Part shown: in pieces, positions 23,396 through 32,875 of the stretch
Layout of the letters: each line of letters opens with the position of its first letter
Numbering within the stretch: position 1 is the first letter of the stretch
Assembly (NCBI GenBank): GCA_029990175.1
Contig: JARKIP010000065.1
Coordinates: 7,568,501 to 7,632,500, forward strand
DNA: 64,000 nt
Reading direction: 5' to 3'
Source of the DNA: Petunia secreta
Taxonomy: Eukaryota; Streptophyta; Magnoliopsida; Solanales; Solanaceae
Translations under genes and position numbers: made by a program
Notes under the pieces: generated by a model
The model's input: the letters and a program-made list of their open reading frames with translations, nothing else
Databases searched by the model: none
What the model was told of the DNA's origin: nothing

Positions 23396-23554
23396 CCTTG
23401 CTATGATACCAACTGATAAGGGGCAAACTACGGAAGCAATAAATAATGATAAGAGCGATACGCGACAAGAACACTTACGAGGTAGCACCAAGGAACGATG
23501 TCTTGATACACCCTCGATCGAGTCAAGTTGAACCTACGCTAAGTAACTATCCTC
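22727..23554. repeat. 414-bp tandem duplication across the LTR/leader junction
   Basis: 22727-23140 and 23141-23554 are near-identical. Each unit has ~273 bp of leader including the primer site and the first ~141 bp of the LTR. The boundaries share TCAAGA microhomology (CCTCAAGAA / CCTCAAGAG). As a result the primer site and the LTR edge are present twice (LTR edge at 23000 and 23414). Confidence 0.9.
23396..23412 (-). other. Primer binding site of the CRM-like gypsy
   Basis: On the minus strand TTGGTATCATAGCAAGG starts one nucleotide after the LTR end. It resembles the initiator-Met site TGGTATCAGAGC with changes. A duplicate lies 414 bp to the left. Confidence 0.6.
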
Positions 23555-24186
23555 AAGAGATACCCGGCTCAAGTAAATAGAGTGATCAAAGAGGATTGAA
23601 GAGCAACTCGGATTCATCCAATTGATTCAAGCCAAAATAGTTACAAGTGTTTTGGGAGCAAATGCTCATCAATGTTCAATATTCAAGGTAGGTTAATGGC
23701 CATAAATGATGAAGGGTGTATTTATAGCACCCTTCTACTACTAAGTAAAATATCTAAAAAGCCCTTAGCTAGGTAGAAACACAATAGAACTAGCTAGGGT
23801 CAAAATAGTAAGTTCACACAAAAATTAGGCCATTCAGCATTTTGGGCGCTCCGCCTGGTGGAGGCATGACCCAGGCGCTCCGCCCATGGGTCAGGCGCTC
23901 CGCCTGGTGAGCACCACTGTCAAAGTGGTGAGGCGCTCCGCCCCTTTGTGCTAGGCGCTCCGCCCTGTGAGCTGTGTGTTGGGCGCTCCGCCTCTTGGCT
24001 AGGCGTTCCGCCCACTGCTCTATGGTCCTTCATTCCTTCTTCCAACGAGCTCAAGTTTATGATCTTCCAATGGTCTCCGGAGCTCGTATCATCAATCCCC
24101 TTCAGAATCAAGTACACGTGAGCATCATGAAATGCTTTGGCTTGGCTTCTAGTAAAGGGCCTTGTAGTGGTGGTTTGCCCGCATCA
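23414..24186 (-). repeat. 5' LTR (right side) of the CRM-like gypsy
   Basis: 773 bp, TGATAAGGGGCAAAC ... TTTGCCCGCATCA, i.e. TG...CA with a short inverted end. Pairs with 4028-4802. Holds a second GGCGCTCCGCC cluster. Confidence 0.9.
23835..24015. repeat. GGCGCTCCGCC motif cluster in the right LTR
   Basis: Seven or so GGCGCTCCGCC-type 11-mers, including one (CGCTCCGCCCATGGGTCAGG) missing from the left LTR. Likely replication slippage between the motifs. Confidence 0.7.
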
Positions 24187-24191
24187 AACTT
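24187..24191. repeat. Target site duplication AACTT (right copy)
   Basis: Pairs with 4023-4027. Immediately continues into the hairpin repeat TTGCAAATAAAGTCTCTGCA. Confidence 0.8.
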
Positions 24192-24370
24192 GCAAATAAA
24201 GTCTCTGCAAGTCTTGGCTATTCCCAAGAGTTGCAGCTCTGGTGCAATGGGCACCTTGGAGAGATTTCTTGGCTACTGCCAAGACTTTAAGCCCTATTGC
24301 AATGACCAACTTGCAAATAAAGTCTCTGCAAGTCTTCGCCATGCCCAAGACTTTTACCTCAAGTCCAACA
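24187..24370 (+). repeat. 120-bp hairpin repeats (right part)
   Basis: One and a half units of the repeat family of 3290-4022, with TCTTGGCTATTCCCAAGA and GGCTACTGCCAAGACTTT dyads. It directly precedes the MURA-N-like ORF. Confidence 0.8.
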
Positions 24371-24493
24371 GAAATGGCAACAGTTTTACCCAGCATTCCC
24401 TTCCAATGTACCATGATCCTGCTTCTATTTAACCGATCTTTGTACGAAAATCTAAGCATATCATTCGTATTGATTATGTCCAGGACTAGCACT

Positions 24494-24940
24494 ATGGAAA
24501 CACATTGCATTTACATAGCTCACAATGGGAAATGGGATGCAAACAACAGATACATAAACCATGACAGAAAGTTGATACTTGTCAAAGACGGTATAACCTA
24601 CCAGGCATTTGAAAAAGAAATTTGTAATGCTCTAAGCATCAACGCTGATGAAAGTGAAGCAAAGATAAGATTTGACACAAATCTGGAAACGTGTAGAGGC
24701 ATGATGGTAACAAATGATCAAGAACTTATGACTTGCATGTATATGTTGAAGAATGATGACAATTTCAGTAAATCCCATTTTATAGTAGAAGTTATTAAAA
24801 GGAATGACCTATCGAGTAACAACACCGCCACCACCACAAGTACATACGAATTCTTTGTGAATGAAGCTAACCATAGCATGGTATTGCATCAAAAAGAAGG
24901 GCAGTTGCAGATTACAAATATTTTTAAAAATCAAACATGA
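24494..24940 (+). CDS. Short MURA N-terminal-domain-like ORF
   Basis: I chose the ATG at 24494 (METHCIYIAHNGKWD) because homology with the copies at 925-1251 and 52616 starts there. The longer frame to 24242 only translates the repeat. The 148-aa product has GKWDANNRYINHDRK, then a segment with ICNALSINADE, then NDQELMTCMYMLKNDDNFSKSHFIVEVIKRND. The pattern is that of the small N-terminal domain of plant MURA-type MULE transposases. A polar Thr/Asn linker follows and the ORF ends in KNQT. There is no DNA-binding, DDE or SWIM region downstream. An AG (ATGTCCAG) 11 bp before the region could be a splice acceptor. It is intact, unlike its relatives here. Function unknown; transposition without partners is unlikely. 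Confidence 0.5.
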   Translation: METHCIYIAHNGKWDANNRYINHDRKLILVKDGITYQAFEKEICNALSINADESEAKIRFDTNLETCRGMMVTNDQELMTCMYMLKNDDNFSKSHFIVEVIKRNDLSSNNTATTTSTYEFFVNEANHSMVLHQKEGQLQITNIFKNQT

Positions 24941-25457
24941 TTGAAAATTTAATATTATCAATAAACTGAACTTTTGGCAATAGGCAAGAATTTACACACA
25001 TACAGATAACCAATTCAATTTAACTTGACGCGAAGTCTTGGCAAAGGGTAAGATTTCCAACAAAAACTTATTTATCGACTTTAATATTAGAAATAATTAA
25101 GTTGCCTTGAAGTCTTGCTATAGGCAATAGTATTGACAACTAAATTTCCACCCAAGTCTTGGCAAAAATATTATCAGCACAACCTTCCACGAATTATTTA
25201 TTAATTTTAAATTAATTATATTATATTAGACTTGGAATTAATCAACTAGAATTCAAGTCTTGTCCATTGGCAAGACTTTCCATCTAATCCCTTCACCCCA
25301 TAACAACTAAAATAGCTTGAAGTCTTGCAATTGCTAACACTTCCACCTCATCAAATTCAAAACAACTACAGTCTTTAAAATAACAAAAATATCAAAGTTC
25401 CAAGTGTACTTGTTTACATAAACATAACAAACACAGTAAAAACACACATAATTAAAA
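24941..25457. repeat. Degenerate hairpin repeat remnants
   Basis: Scattered GAAGTCTTGC...GGCAA and AAGTCTTGTCCATTGGCAAGACTT dyads at 25030-25340 in AT-rich sequence. No gene. Confidence 0.5.
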
Positions 25458-25682
25458 CTACTCAGCGACTTTCTCTAACTCTTTTGCAGTATTAATAGTC
25501 TTATTTGGACTACTATACAGATCATCTTGCGATGGAGGTAACAAATGGAAATTTGGAAATTCATCGCCCACATCACATTTTTGCCTCTTCCTGCCACTTT
25601 CATCAGAAGATCTTGGCTGACTTGTAAAATAATCCACCGCATCTAAATATACATGATCATTATCAGAAAATTCAATATCCAT
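25458..25682 (-). CDS. Small minus-strand ORF, unidentified, convergent with MURA-N ORF
   Basis: 74-aa reading from ATG at 25682 (MDIEFSDNDHVYLDAVDYF ... GRKRQKCDVGDEF ... TAKELEKVAE). The stretch upstream ends in a long pyrimidine run and TTTGCAG, a good splice acceptor, so this is probably a last exon. A basic GRKRQK patch could be nuclear-localising. I do not recognise the family. Another exon-like segment lies at 25837-25940 with AG and GT borders. In my reading the two do not join in frame, so either the splice sites differ or the gene is broken. Confidence 0.35.
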   Translation of the reverse strand: MDIEFSDNDHVYLDAVDYFTSQPRSSDESGRKRQKCDVGDEFPNFHLLPPSQDDLYSSPNKTINTAKELEKVAE

Positions 25683-25836
25683 TACCTGCAAATTAAAAAA
25701 AAAAAATAATGACAACACATAATAACAAAATAATGAAACAATAATAAAAAAACCATATACAAACATACTTCATAAATTTAGATCACCCAACTCCATAAAT
25801 TTGCCGAAAACTCCACCTTTCAACAACGTCAACTAC

Positions 25837-25940
25837 CGCTCTGTCAAAAATTCACTAACCAAACTACTATACTTCTCCTCACCACCCCAAGAACCTTTGG
25901 CATCAAACCTGTGCCCAAACTTAAAATTTTGATCTGCTTC
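25837..25940 (-). other. Exon-like open segment
   Basis: Minus strand TTCCTACAG acceptor before 25940, then an open stretch reading EADQNFKFGHRFDAKGSWGG and EEKYSSLVSEFL, ending at a GCG/GTAGTT donor. Codon-like composition in an AT-rich setting. No family assigned. Confidence 0.3.
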
Positions 25941-26179
25941 CTGTAGGAACAAAAAATAAAATAGGCATATTCAGCAACTAAAATTATAAAAATAGTATGA
26001 TAACAAAATAACAAGTAAAGACAAGGGAACATATATTACGATGTGCCATCATGAACTCATGATTAATATGCAGAAAAATTCCTGTGCCATTACCATATTT
26101 TAAAGTCAACAGGCCAAAAGCAAAGACAACTAAAAACACAGCAACAACTACAGAATGCATGACTGATGAAAAGAGAAAA

Positions 26180-26640
26180 CTGCAGAAAATGTCTCTACAA
26201 CTATTGCCAATAGCTAACACTTTAAACTCTAGTGGAAGGGGCAACTTGTACAGATAGTCTCTGCAAGTATTGGTAATTGCCAAGGCTTTTACCTCTACTG
26301 CAGTGAAATATTTACAGAGGAGTCTCTGCAATTCTTGGTAATAATCAAGACTGCTGCAAGGGGAACCTTACACTAAAAATCTCTAAAAGTATTGGCAATT
26401 GCCAAGACTTCTTCCTCTATTGCAGTGAACAAGTTGCAGACAAAGTCTTTGCAACTCTTGGCAATAGCCAAGACTTTAAGTTCTGGTGGAAGCAACAACA
26501 TTCACGGAACATCTCTACAAGTATTGGAAATAGCCAAGACTTTAAACTCTACTGCAATAAGCAACTTACAGAGAAAGTCTATGCAACTCTTGGTCATGGT
26601 CAAGATTTTAAGCTATGTGCAATAAGCAACAAGAATATCT
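26180..26640 (+). repeat. Hairpin repeats, third block
   Basis: Five diverged units with TATTGGCAATTGCCAAGACTT, CTCTTGGCAATAGCCAAGACTTTAA and GTCTCTGCAA/GTCTTTGCAA words, the same family as 3290-4022. Frames over it (26392-26625) are repeat translations. Confidence 0.75.
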
Positions 26641-27204
26641 AATAGCCATAGGCAATAAAACCTTCAAATTACCGGAATCAAGCAAACACAAGCAAAAAAA
26701 AAAAAAAAAAATCCACAGGAACCTCAAACATAATTCAGCGATCGTAGATCGAAATAGAAAAAACTAACTGATAAATATATAAATAATAAGTATAAAAAAG
26801 AATATAGAAAAAAATAAATACAGATAAATGATTACTCGAAATAAAAATTATAATGTAAAGAAAAAATAATAGAACAAACATACGAAAAAGAGAGAAGAAC
26901 AAACCCTAAATCTCCAGCACACAAAGAAGAAAGAAGGAGGCCAGGAACTGCGAAAGAGAGAAAGAAACGTGTTCAGTGTGAATTAGATTTAGTCAGGGGC
27001 AAAATAGTTCTTTCACAGACGAATAGATGATGTGGAGGGCACTTACTTAAAATATTTGAAACTGAGGGCAAATTGCTAAGACCCGGCCTTAGCAAGGGCA
27101 CGCCGTGAAAGTTTTTGAAAATTTTCCATATTTCTTGGATCTGGCTACTTTTGTAAAAGTTCTCAAATACTAGCTAGTTTTTATTTAGCGCGGTGCAAAC
27201 TGGC
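26641..27204. other. AT-rich right flank of the second MULE; no gene
   Basis: A-rich tract at 26693-26712 and AT-rich sequence. A more complex part at 27000-27105 with GCCCTTGC-type words may be the terminus. No reading frame to support. Confidence 0.4.
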
Positions 27205-28379
27205 TACGGGGTCAAATTTTTACTAAACATACAGTAACTTTTTTTTTTGGTAACTGGAAGCTTATGTTATAATTAAAGCATAAGTACAGTGTGATTTTGA
27301 TGCGTAGCCATTTTTGGACGCGCTCAATGAGAATTATCCACGGAAAATTTTGATCACTAGCTATTTTTGGACGCGCTCATTTGGGACTATCCACCGTTTC
27401 AAAATTCATTGAAGAATAGCCAAATATTCGCGCGCGCACACTTAAGCTCCATTAGCATTGGAAAAACACTCCAGACTAGTCTCATAACAAAATACTGGAA
27501 GTATTTTGTTATGGGACTTTATATATAAAGCTTCAGTCCCATAACAAAATGCTGAGGCTTTGAACAAATTTTATTCACAGCCCCAGCATTTTATTATGGG
27601 TTATGGGACTTTATATGTAAAGCTTCAGTCCCATAACAAAATGCTGGGGCTGTGAACAAATTTTGTTCACAGCCCCAGCATTTTGTTATGGGACTGAAGC
27701 TTTATACAAAGTCCCATAACAAAATGCTGGGGCCTTGAACAAAACTTGCTCAAAGCCCTAGTATTTTATACTGGGGTTAGTTTACTGAAGCTTCCCAGTA
27801 TAAATACTGGGGCTTTGAACAAAACTTATTCAAAGCCCCAGTTTGTTCGAAGCCCCAGTATTTATACTGAGATTTGTCCGGAGGTGGCTATTTCTCAGCA
27901 AATTTATTTTTGACGGCTACAAGTCAATTAACGCGCGCCAAACAGGCGCCTGCACGAAATTTTTACATTATCCACCGCTACAGAATTAACTGAGGAATAG
28001 CCACCGCGCGCACATACACTCCATTAGCGTTGGCAAACAGCCCGGACAAGTCCCAGATTTTTATACTGGGACTTTGAACTATACATGTTCAAAGTCCCAT
28101 TATTTTATAATGGAATTCATTTTTCTAGTCTCCCTGGTGCTTTATATATATAAAGTTCTAGTATAAAACTAATATATTCAAAGTCCCAGTATTTTATACT
28201 GGATTGGTGTTTAAGTGATTCCAGTATAAATTGAACTAATATATTCAAAATATTGGGACTTGTCCGGAGGTGGCTATTCTCAAGGAATTTATTTTTGGTG
28301 GCTACGGATCAATTAGCGCGTGCCAAAGAGGCCCCTACACAAAATTTTTACGTAAGTACATCAGTAGTGTGAAAATTTG
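27205..28379. mobile_element. Cluster of MITE/MULE termini and palindromic modules
   Basis: Several copies of terminal-type words occur in both orientations: GATGCGTAGCCATTTTTGGACGCG, GGTGGCTA, CAATTARCGCG and ATAGCCACCGCGCGCACA (27300-27440, 27885-28030, 28265-28350). Between them lie GCCCCAGCATTTTGTTATGGGACT-type palindromic modules. I read it as several small TIR elements nested in or next to each other. The limits of individual elements are not resolved. Confidence 0.5.
27618..27704. repeat. Near-perfect 87-bp palindrome
   Basis: Arms 27618-27660 and 27662-27704 are perfect reverse complements of 43 nt around one spacer base (27661). The core word is CCCATAACAAAATGCTGGGG. Similarity of the arms continues imperfectly outward to about 27604 and 27716. 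Related half-palindromes flank it at 27478-27600 and 27704-27860. Confidence 0.9.
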
Positions 28380-28615
28380 ATGACTAGCCAGTTTTGCACA
28401 CGTTAAATGAGTTCCATCCACAGTTTCAAAATTCATTGAGAAATAGCCAATAATGACTCACGTACATACAGGCTACTGCCGTTAACAACACCCCATATAT
28501 TGAATTTACTAAACTACCCTTAAAAACCTACAGCTCAACAATAAATACAAATCACGCGTGAAAAAAAACAGAGCAAAGCACACATTCTCTCAACTCTCCA
28601 GATCATCATCGTCTC
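28380..28615 (+). mobile_element. MULE copy B, left part
   Basis: Reads GTGAAAATTTGATGACTAGCC at its start and runs to the CATCGTCTC insertion point. It is the inverted counterpart of about 2145-2380 in copy A. The element continues after the retrotransposon array at 51377. Confidence 0.7.
28611..28615. repeat. Target site duplication GTCTC (left copy)
   Basis: Abuts the first LTR and recurs at 51372-51376 after the fourth LTR. It is the only TSD pair around the whole array. Confidence 0.9.
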
Positions 28616-29482
28616 TGTAACGACCCTCAAATAGTCGTTACGGGATCCGGGACCTCGATTTGCGTATCGACAGTCCCAAAAGCTCCGTTAGGTCATTTAT
28701 GACCCGTCTGTGAAATCTGAGTCGAAACGGAGTCCGTTTGATAGGTTTTCGAGAAAAGGATCCGTTTATGAAATTCTGGAAAGGAATTTGGGGTTTCGAT
28801 AGGTCGTTTTGAGTAAATGAACCCCGATGGAAAATCCGAGCGCACTGTTAGGTCCGTCTCGTTATTTATGATATGTAGCAACCTTCAAAATTGAAAACGG
28901 ACCTCGTTTGATAGGACTTTTGATAAAGTCCCCGTTTCGGAAGTTTAAAAGAGTTAAAAGAGGTTTCCGAGCTCGATTTGAGCAAATGAGCTCCGATGAG
29001 AGATCCGAAAGTTCGGTTAGGTTCGTATAGTCATTTGTGACTTGTAGCAACTTTCGGAATTGGATTCCAAGGTCGTTTGGTTAAATTTCGCTATTTTGGT
29101 GAAAGTCGAAAATTGAACCTTTGTCGTGGGACCCACTTTTTGAGTTCTGGAGGTCCGAATTAAGTTCCGTCTTGACGAGCATGTCACACAAGTATTTTAT
29201 GACTTGTGTGCAAAATTTGGGATCATTCCGAGCTTCGTAAGGTCCCGTTTGGACCCAAAACAGTTCGGATTTTTCTGCTGTTTTTTGCTACTGTTTCTGT
29301 TGCGAGCAGCCAGAAATATGGCATTTTTCCGGCCAATCCGTAAGGAATTAGGAAAAACTCAAAACATGAAAGTTGTAGCCCTTTGAGTTGTGGTTCTAAT
29401 GGCACTAGTTTCAGGTCATTTGAACATTCCTATCAAAAGTTATGATTATTGGAACAGAGGCTGTTACAGTGGTAAAAACTGC

Positions 29483-29490
29483 TATAAAAG
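29483..29490 (+). promoter_or_regulatory. Candidate TATA box of LTR1
   Basis: TATAAAAG followed by GGG, about 870 bp into the LTR. Same in LTR2 (35938-35945), LTR3 (42423-42430) and LTR4 (48892-48899). It would place the U3/R boundary near 29520 and leave a very long R-U5. Inference from motif only. Confidence 0.55.
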
Positions 29491-29953
29491 GGGTCATTTC
29501 GGGACAGATTTCGGGAAACCGAATTTTTATTCAAAGGAGGCGATTTGGAGGCGATTTTGGAAGGTTCAAAACGTGTATAATCATAAGGTAAGCCTCCATA
29601 ACTCATTTCATATCATATATCATGAGAATCAAAGCTTGATTCATAGGAAATGAGTTAGAATCCTAAATTTTAAGATTTGGGGAAAATCAACGAGCAAGGC
29701 TCGTATGAGAAATCTAATTGCATATTTGGACTCACGGGAGTGTGGGGAGTCCGGAAATGTATATTTTATTAATTTTGGGCTCGGTCCCACCCGAGGGTAT
29801 TTTGGTAATTTTACCCTAAAATACTTAGAAGCTTAATTGCTTATAATTGAGAACTAATGAGTGCTATATTGTCTTGATAGACTTAGAGGAAAGTTCCCCG
29901 AGGACAAGAAGAGCATGAAAGGAGATTTGCTTCCTAGCTTTGAACCGAAATTC

Positions 29954-31440
29954 GAGGTAAGTGAGACTTGACCTCTACTTTGCTTGTGGATACGTCCAGC
30001 ATGCTAGTACGCTTCGGGTATTCTTATGTGATTAGCTTAGGGCTATGTGTTAAATATGAATTGACTAGCGTTGGCTAGGTATATTACTATTAATTAAATA
30101 TGAATAGTAAAGACATGAGTTGACCGAGGTATGTGTCGGTCTAGACGCTATATTGAGATAGCAATTAATTATATTGTGGGATTGCTAACTATTATTTGAT
30201 CATAAATAGTGAGTACATGAGTTGACCGAGGTATGTGCCGGTCTAGACGCTACATTGAGATAGCGATGACTTATATTGTGGGATTGCTTGCTATGTCATG
30301 ATTAGATAGCAAGGACCTGGGGATATGGCCGAGGATGTTGCCGGCATATCATTGATTATGTCTTGCCGAGGTTTCTGCCGGCTTATGTACGAATTCGGTA
30401 CTTGTATGGTTATCATGACGGGTTGTGTAGTGCTGACTCCTCGTAACCTTTGGTTAGACGATACGGGAGTAGGGATTGTACCTCCAAACCGTCGTCGGGT
30501 TAACCTCCGCTTTACATTGAGCTAGCATAACCAATCTTGGTTACAGTGACTGTGTAATATTATCGTTATTAATATTTCTGTTATTATTTCTGTTATTGCT
30601 ATTAATGTCGTGGATATTAATACTGTTAGAGGGACACTTGACAGGGGGTGTGGTGTCTCCTATACTATGAGATGTGTCACACTTGACAGGGGGTGTGGTG
30701 TGGACACTTGATTATTGAGATGTGACACACTTGACAGGGGGTGTGGTGTGGTCACTAGATATTTGAGATGTGACACACTTGACAGGGGGTGTGGTGTGGT
30801 CACTAGATTGTTGAGACACGACACACTTGACAGGGGGTGTGGTGTGGTCGTATATAGATGAGATGAGACAATGACTAAGGGTCATTGGTCTACCTCCTTA
30901 TGATTGAGACAGTGACTACGGGTCACTGGTATGTTGTTTATGTTGACAATGGCGTTATTGCCTATAGACGGAGCCGCACAGGGTGCGTGCTGATATTGAG
31001 TGATGAATGTATTGTTGCCTACGTCCGTTGGCGGTGTTGCTAGCCTACCGTAGGTTTAGGTTAGTCGGCGTGGGAGTAGAGGTTGGACCTCCAAACCACT
31101 GTTTGATTGATCTAGGCCTTACGTTGGGTGGGCATAATCCTCTTTGACTTGTGTATGATATTCTGAGACTACTGGCTTACTTAATGTGTATGTGACATAT
31201 GCTATCTGTATGTACATAGGTACATACGTATGGATATATATATATATATATATATATAATTATATATACTTGGATAATTATATTGTGAATATGTGCGACT
31301 GCACTATTTATTTACGTAGAAACAACGTGCTTAGTTGCTTGCGATGCATGTTTGCGACTTGTCCCGCAAGGGTGATTTAGCGGGCCTGTTAGTGATCTTA
31401 CTGGGCTTCGGCTCATAACTTACTCTGCCACATGTGCAGG
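29954..31440 (+). other. Candidate intron inside the LTR leader
   Basis: GAG/GTAAGTG at about 29953/29954 is a strong donor-like site, and GCCACATGTGCAG/GTAC at about 31440 is an acceptor-like site; TCTTCTTTCAG at about 31767 is another. All sites are downstream of the TATA box. Splicing would remove the repeat-rich part of R-U5. Sequence motifs only. Confidence 0.25.
30631..30850 (+). repeat. Five-copy GACAGGGGGTGTGGTG repeat in LTR1
   Basis: Spacing is about 40-50 bp. Equivalent blocks are at 37087-37306 (LTR2), 43574-43789 (LTR3) and 50041-50260 (LTR4). In LTR4 the first unit reads CTTGAAAGGGGG, a private change. Confidence 0.9.
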
Positions 31441-31668
31441 TACTTCTTCTAGATAGCCATCGAGACAGTAGCGACCGTTCGAGGTTGCTGTATTATTTTG
31501 TTGAGGTGAGCCAACCGTACAGTCCACGGTGGCGTACCGCCAGTGTTGTATAGAGATAGACTCCACTTCACTTCTGTTGTATTTTATTTCGATTGAGTCA
31601 CTCTATAGATGCTCCATTGGTGTTTGTTGGGTATAGTAGACAGGGGTGTCTACCTTCTTTTGGATTCC

Positions 31669-31746
<78 letters not shown>

Positions 31747-31856
31747 CATCATGTTTCTCTTCTTTCAGTTTATTTCCGCATTTTTGTTTCTGTTGGTTCG
31801 CCTAGGCAATATCGTTTAGGTGCCATCACGGATCCAGATTTTGGGTCATGACAGTT

Positions 31857-31868
31857 TGGTATCAGAGC
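31857..31868 (+). other. Primer binding site, internal 1 (initiator tRNA-Met)
   Basis: TGGTATCAGAGC three bases after the LTR end, complementary to the 3' end of plant initiator tRNA-Met. Confidence 0.9.
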
Positions 31869-32066
31869 TCTAGGTTCTAAGTCGAGTCCTAGGAGTCAAT
31901 GGAGCAGTGTCTGAGTAGAGTCATGCTTATGGGTATGTTGTGCACCATACTTATGAGCGAGAGGCTACAAGGTCATGTTAGGAAAATGTTTCCCTTCGTT
32001 TCATCTCTGTCGTGCGATGTAGTGTACGGGTGCTGACCTTTTTTTTTCCTTCGTATATCTGCTGAG

Positions 32067-32875
32067 ATGAGGAAGACGAGGTCATCTTCTGCCAGAGTAG
32101 CCGCTCAGGGAGCGTAGGCTGGTACATCAGCACCAGCACAGATGCGAGCCCCTACTAATGCCTGGAAAGGTCGTCCGCCAACTGTTAGGCAGGACACATC
32201 TATTCCTCCGGTGTCTGCAGCGACACCATCAGCACCTGTTCCACTTCCATCTTTGCCTACTATCGTGTCGGGCGCAGTTGTGATTTATTCGGATGAGTAT
32301 ATGAGACTAGTGGGCATGGCCAGCCATCGGGCCCCCGCTAGTAGGGATGCTGCAGTACCTGTATCGGTACCTCAGCCGACCACTCCAGTTATGAGTACGC
32401 CGACCTATGAGGCTACTCCGGATATGGGTCATGTTGTTCAGCCGGGTTCCGCTATTCCTATTCCGGTTATGGGTACCGAGGAGGTAGCTTGGAGGATTGA
32501 GTCTTTTATGAAGATCAGGCCTCCTCAGTTTGATGGCACATCTGCCACTTGTTCTGCCCATCATTTTCTTCAGGAGTGTGAGAAGATTTTTAGAGGTTGC
32601 AGCGGAGAAGCATGTCAGTGTCTGCCTATGACACCAGGTTCTTGGAGTTGTCCCGTTATGCGCCAGCTATGGTGGCACTCGAGAGGGACAGGGTGTTGAG
32701 ATTTATTGAGGGTCTTAACCCTCTGTTGCAGTTTGCTGTCACCACAATTGCGATTGGCATGACTTATCGCAAGGTAGTGGATGCTGCCAGGCGCTTGGAG
32801 GATGCCCATGCCAGGGTTCAGGAGGAGCGGTGCAGGCTATGCTATGACCAGGCAGGGTGTCGAGGCACCTACTGA
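32067..32875 (+). pseudogene. Gag remnant, internal 1
   Basis: ATG at 32067 reads MRKTRSSSARVAAQGA and hits an in-frame TAG at 32115-32117. The frame reopens to a Pro/Ala/Thr-rich N-terminus and RIESFMKIRPPQFDGTS and FLQECEKIF, the start of the plant gypsy capsid. The homology then jumps to another frame at about 32610 (MSVSAYDTRFLELSRYA ... ALERDRVLRFIEGLN ... VVDAARRLED), so roughly the middle of the capsid domain is deleted. The zinc knuckle is not seen. It cannot make functional Gag. Confidence 0.8.

Larger units (their letters stand above)
4028..24186 (-). mobile_element. Ty3/gypsy element, probably CRM-like, disrupted by nested insertion
   Basis: A minus-strand LTR retrotransposon with LTRs of 775 and 773 bp, a 5-bp TSD, a PPT next to the left LTR and a primer site next to the right LTR. 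The pol order RT-RNase H-integrase on the minus strand is that of Ty3/gypsy. The integrase C-terminus has an NTFNVSDLAPF-type ending, and a TRSQAK motif is encoded inside the LTR. Both features recall CRM-type chromoviruses, but the clade is inference. Gag and most of protease are missing: an Ogre-like element sits at 7738-22413, and beyond it only 5' leader remains. The left terminus reads TTATAAGG where the right LTR has TGATAAGG. Confidence 0.85.
2816..27105 (+). mobile_element. Possible second MULE shell, split by nested retrotransposons
   Basis: The two parts flanking the retroelement at 4028-24186 share the same hairpin repeat family and rejoin at the AACTT target site. The rejoined part is followed by a MURA-N-like ORF (24494-24940), minus-strand exon-like segments (25458-25940) and more hairpin repeats. 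Weak inverse similarity between about 2820-2880 and 27070-27105 is the only evidence for outer termini. The element identity is an inference and the outer limits are uncertain. Confidence 0.3.
28616..31853 (+). repeat. LTR1 of the Tekay/Del array
   Basis: 3238 bp, TGTAACGACCC ... GGTCATGACA. TATAAAAG at 29483-29490. Five copies of a CACTTGACAGGGGGTGTGGT unit lie at 30631-30850. AT runs are at 31233-31257 and 31673-31744. Its first ~1.85 kb differs from LTR2-4 at more than 20 sites (for example GCGTATCG where the others have GCGTGTCG). Its distal part agrees with LTR2 and LTR3. Confidence 0.95.

Noticed and set aside
28693..29050. Two 62-aa minus ORFs in each LTR
   Set aside because: Conserved only through LTR duplication; the sequence is R/U3 with repeated CCGTTAGGTC-type words, no domain.
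31593..31851. ORFs full of YIYIYI in all LTRs (also 38051-38326, 44536-44795, 50596-50888, 51101-51369)
   Set aside because: They translate AT microsatellites and LTR sequence; no start context or homology.
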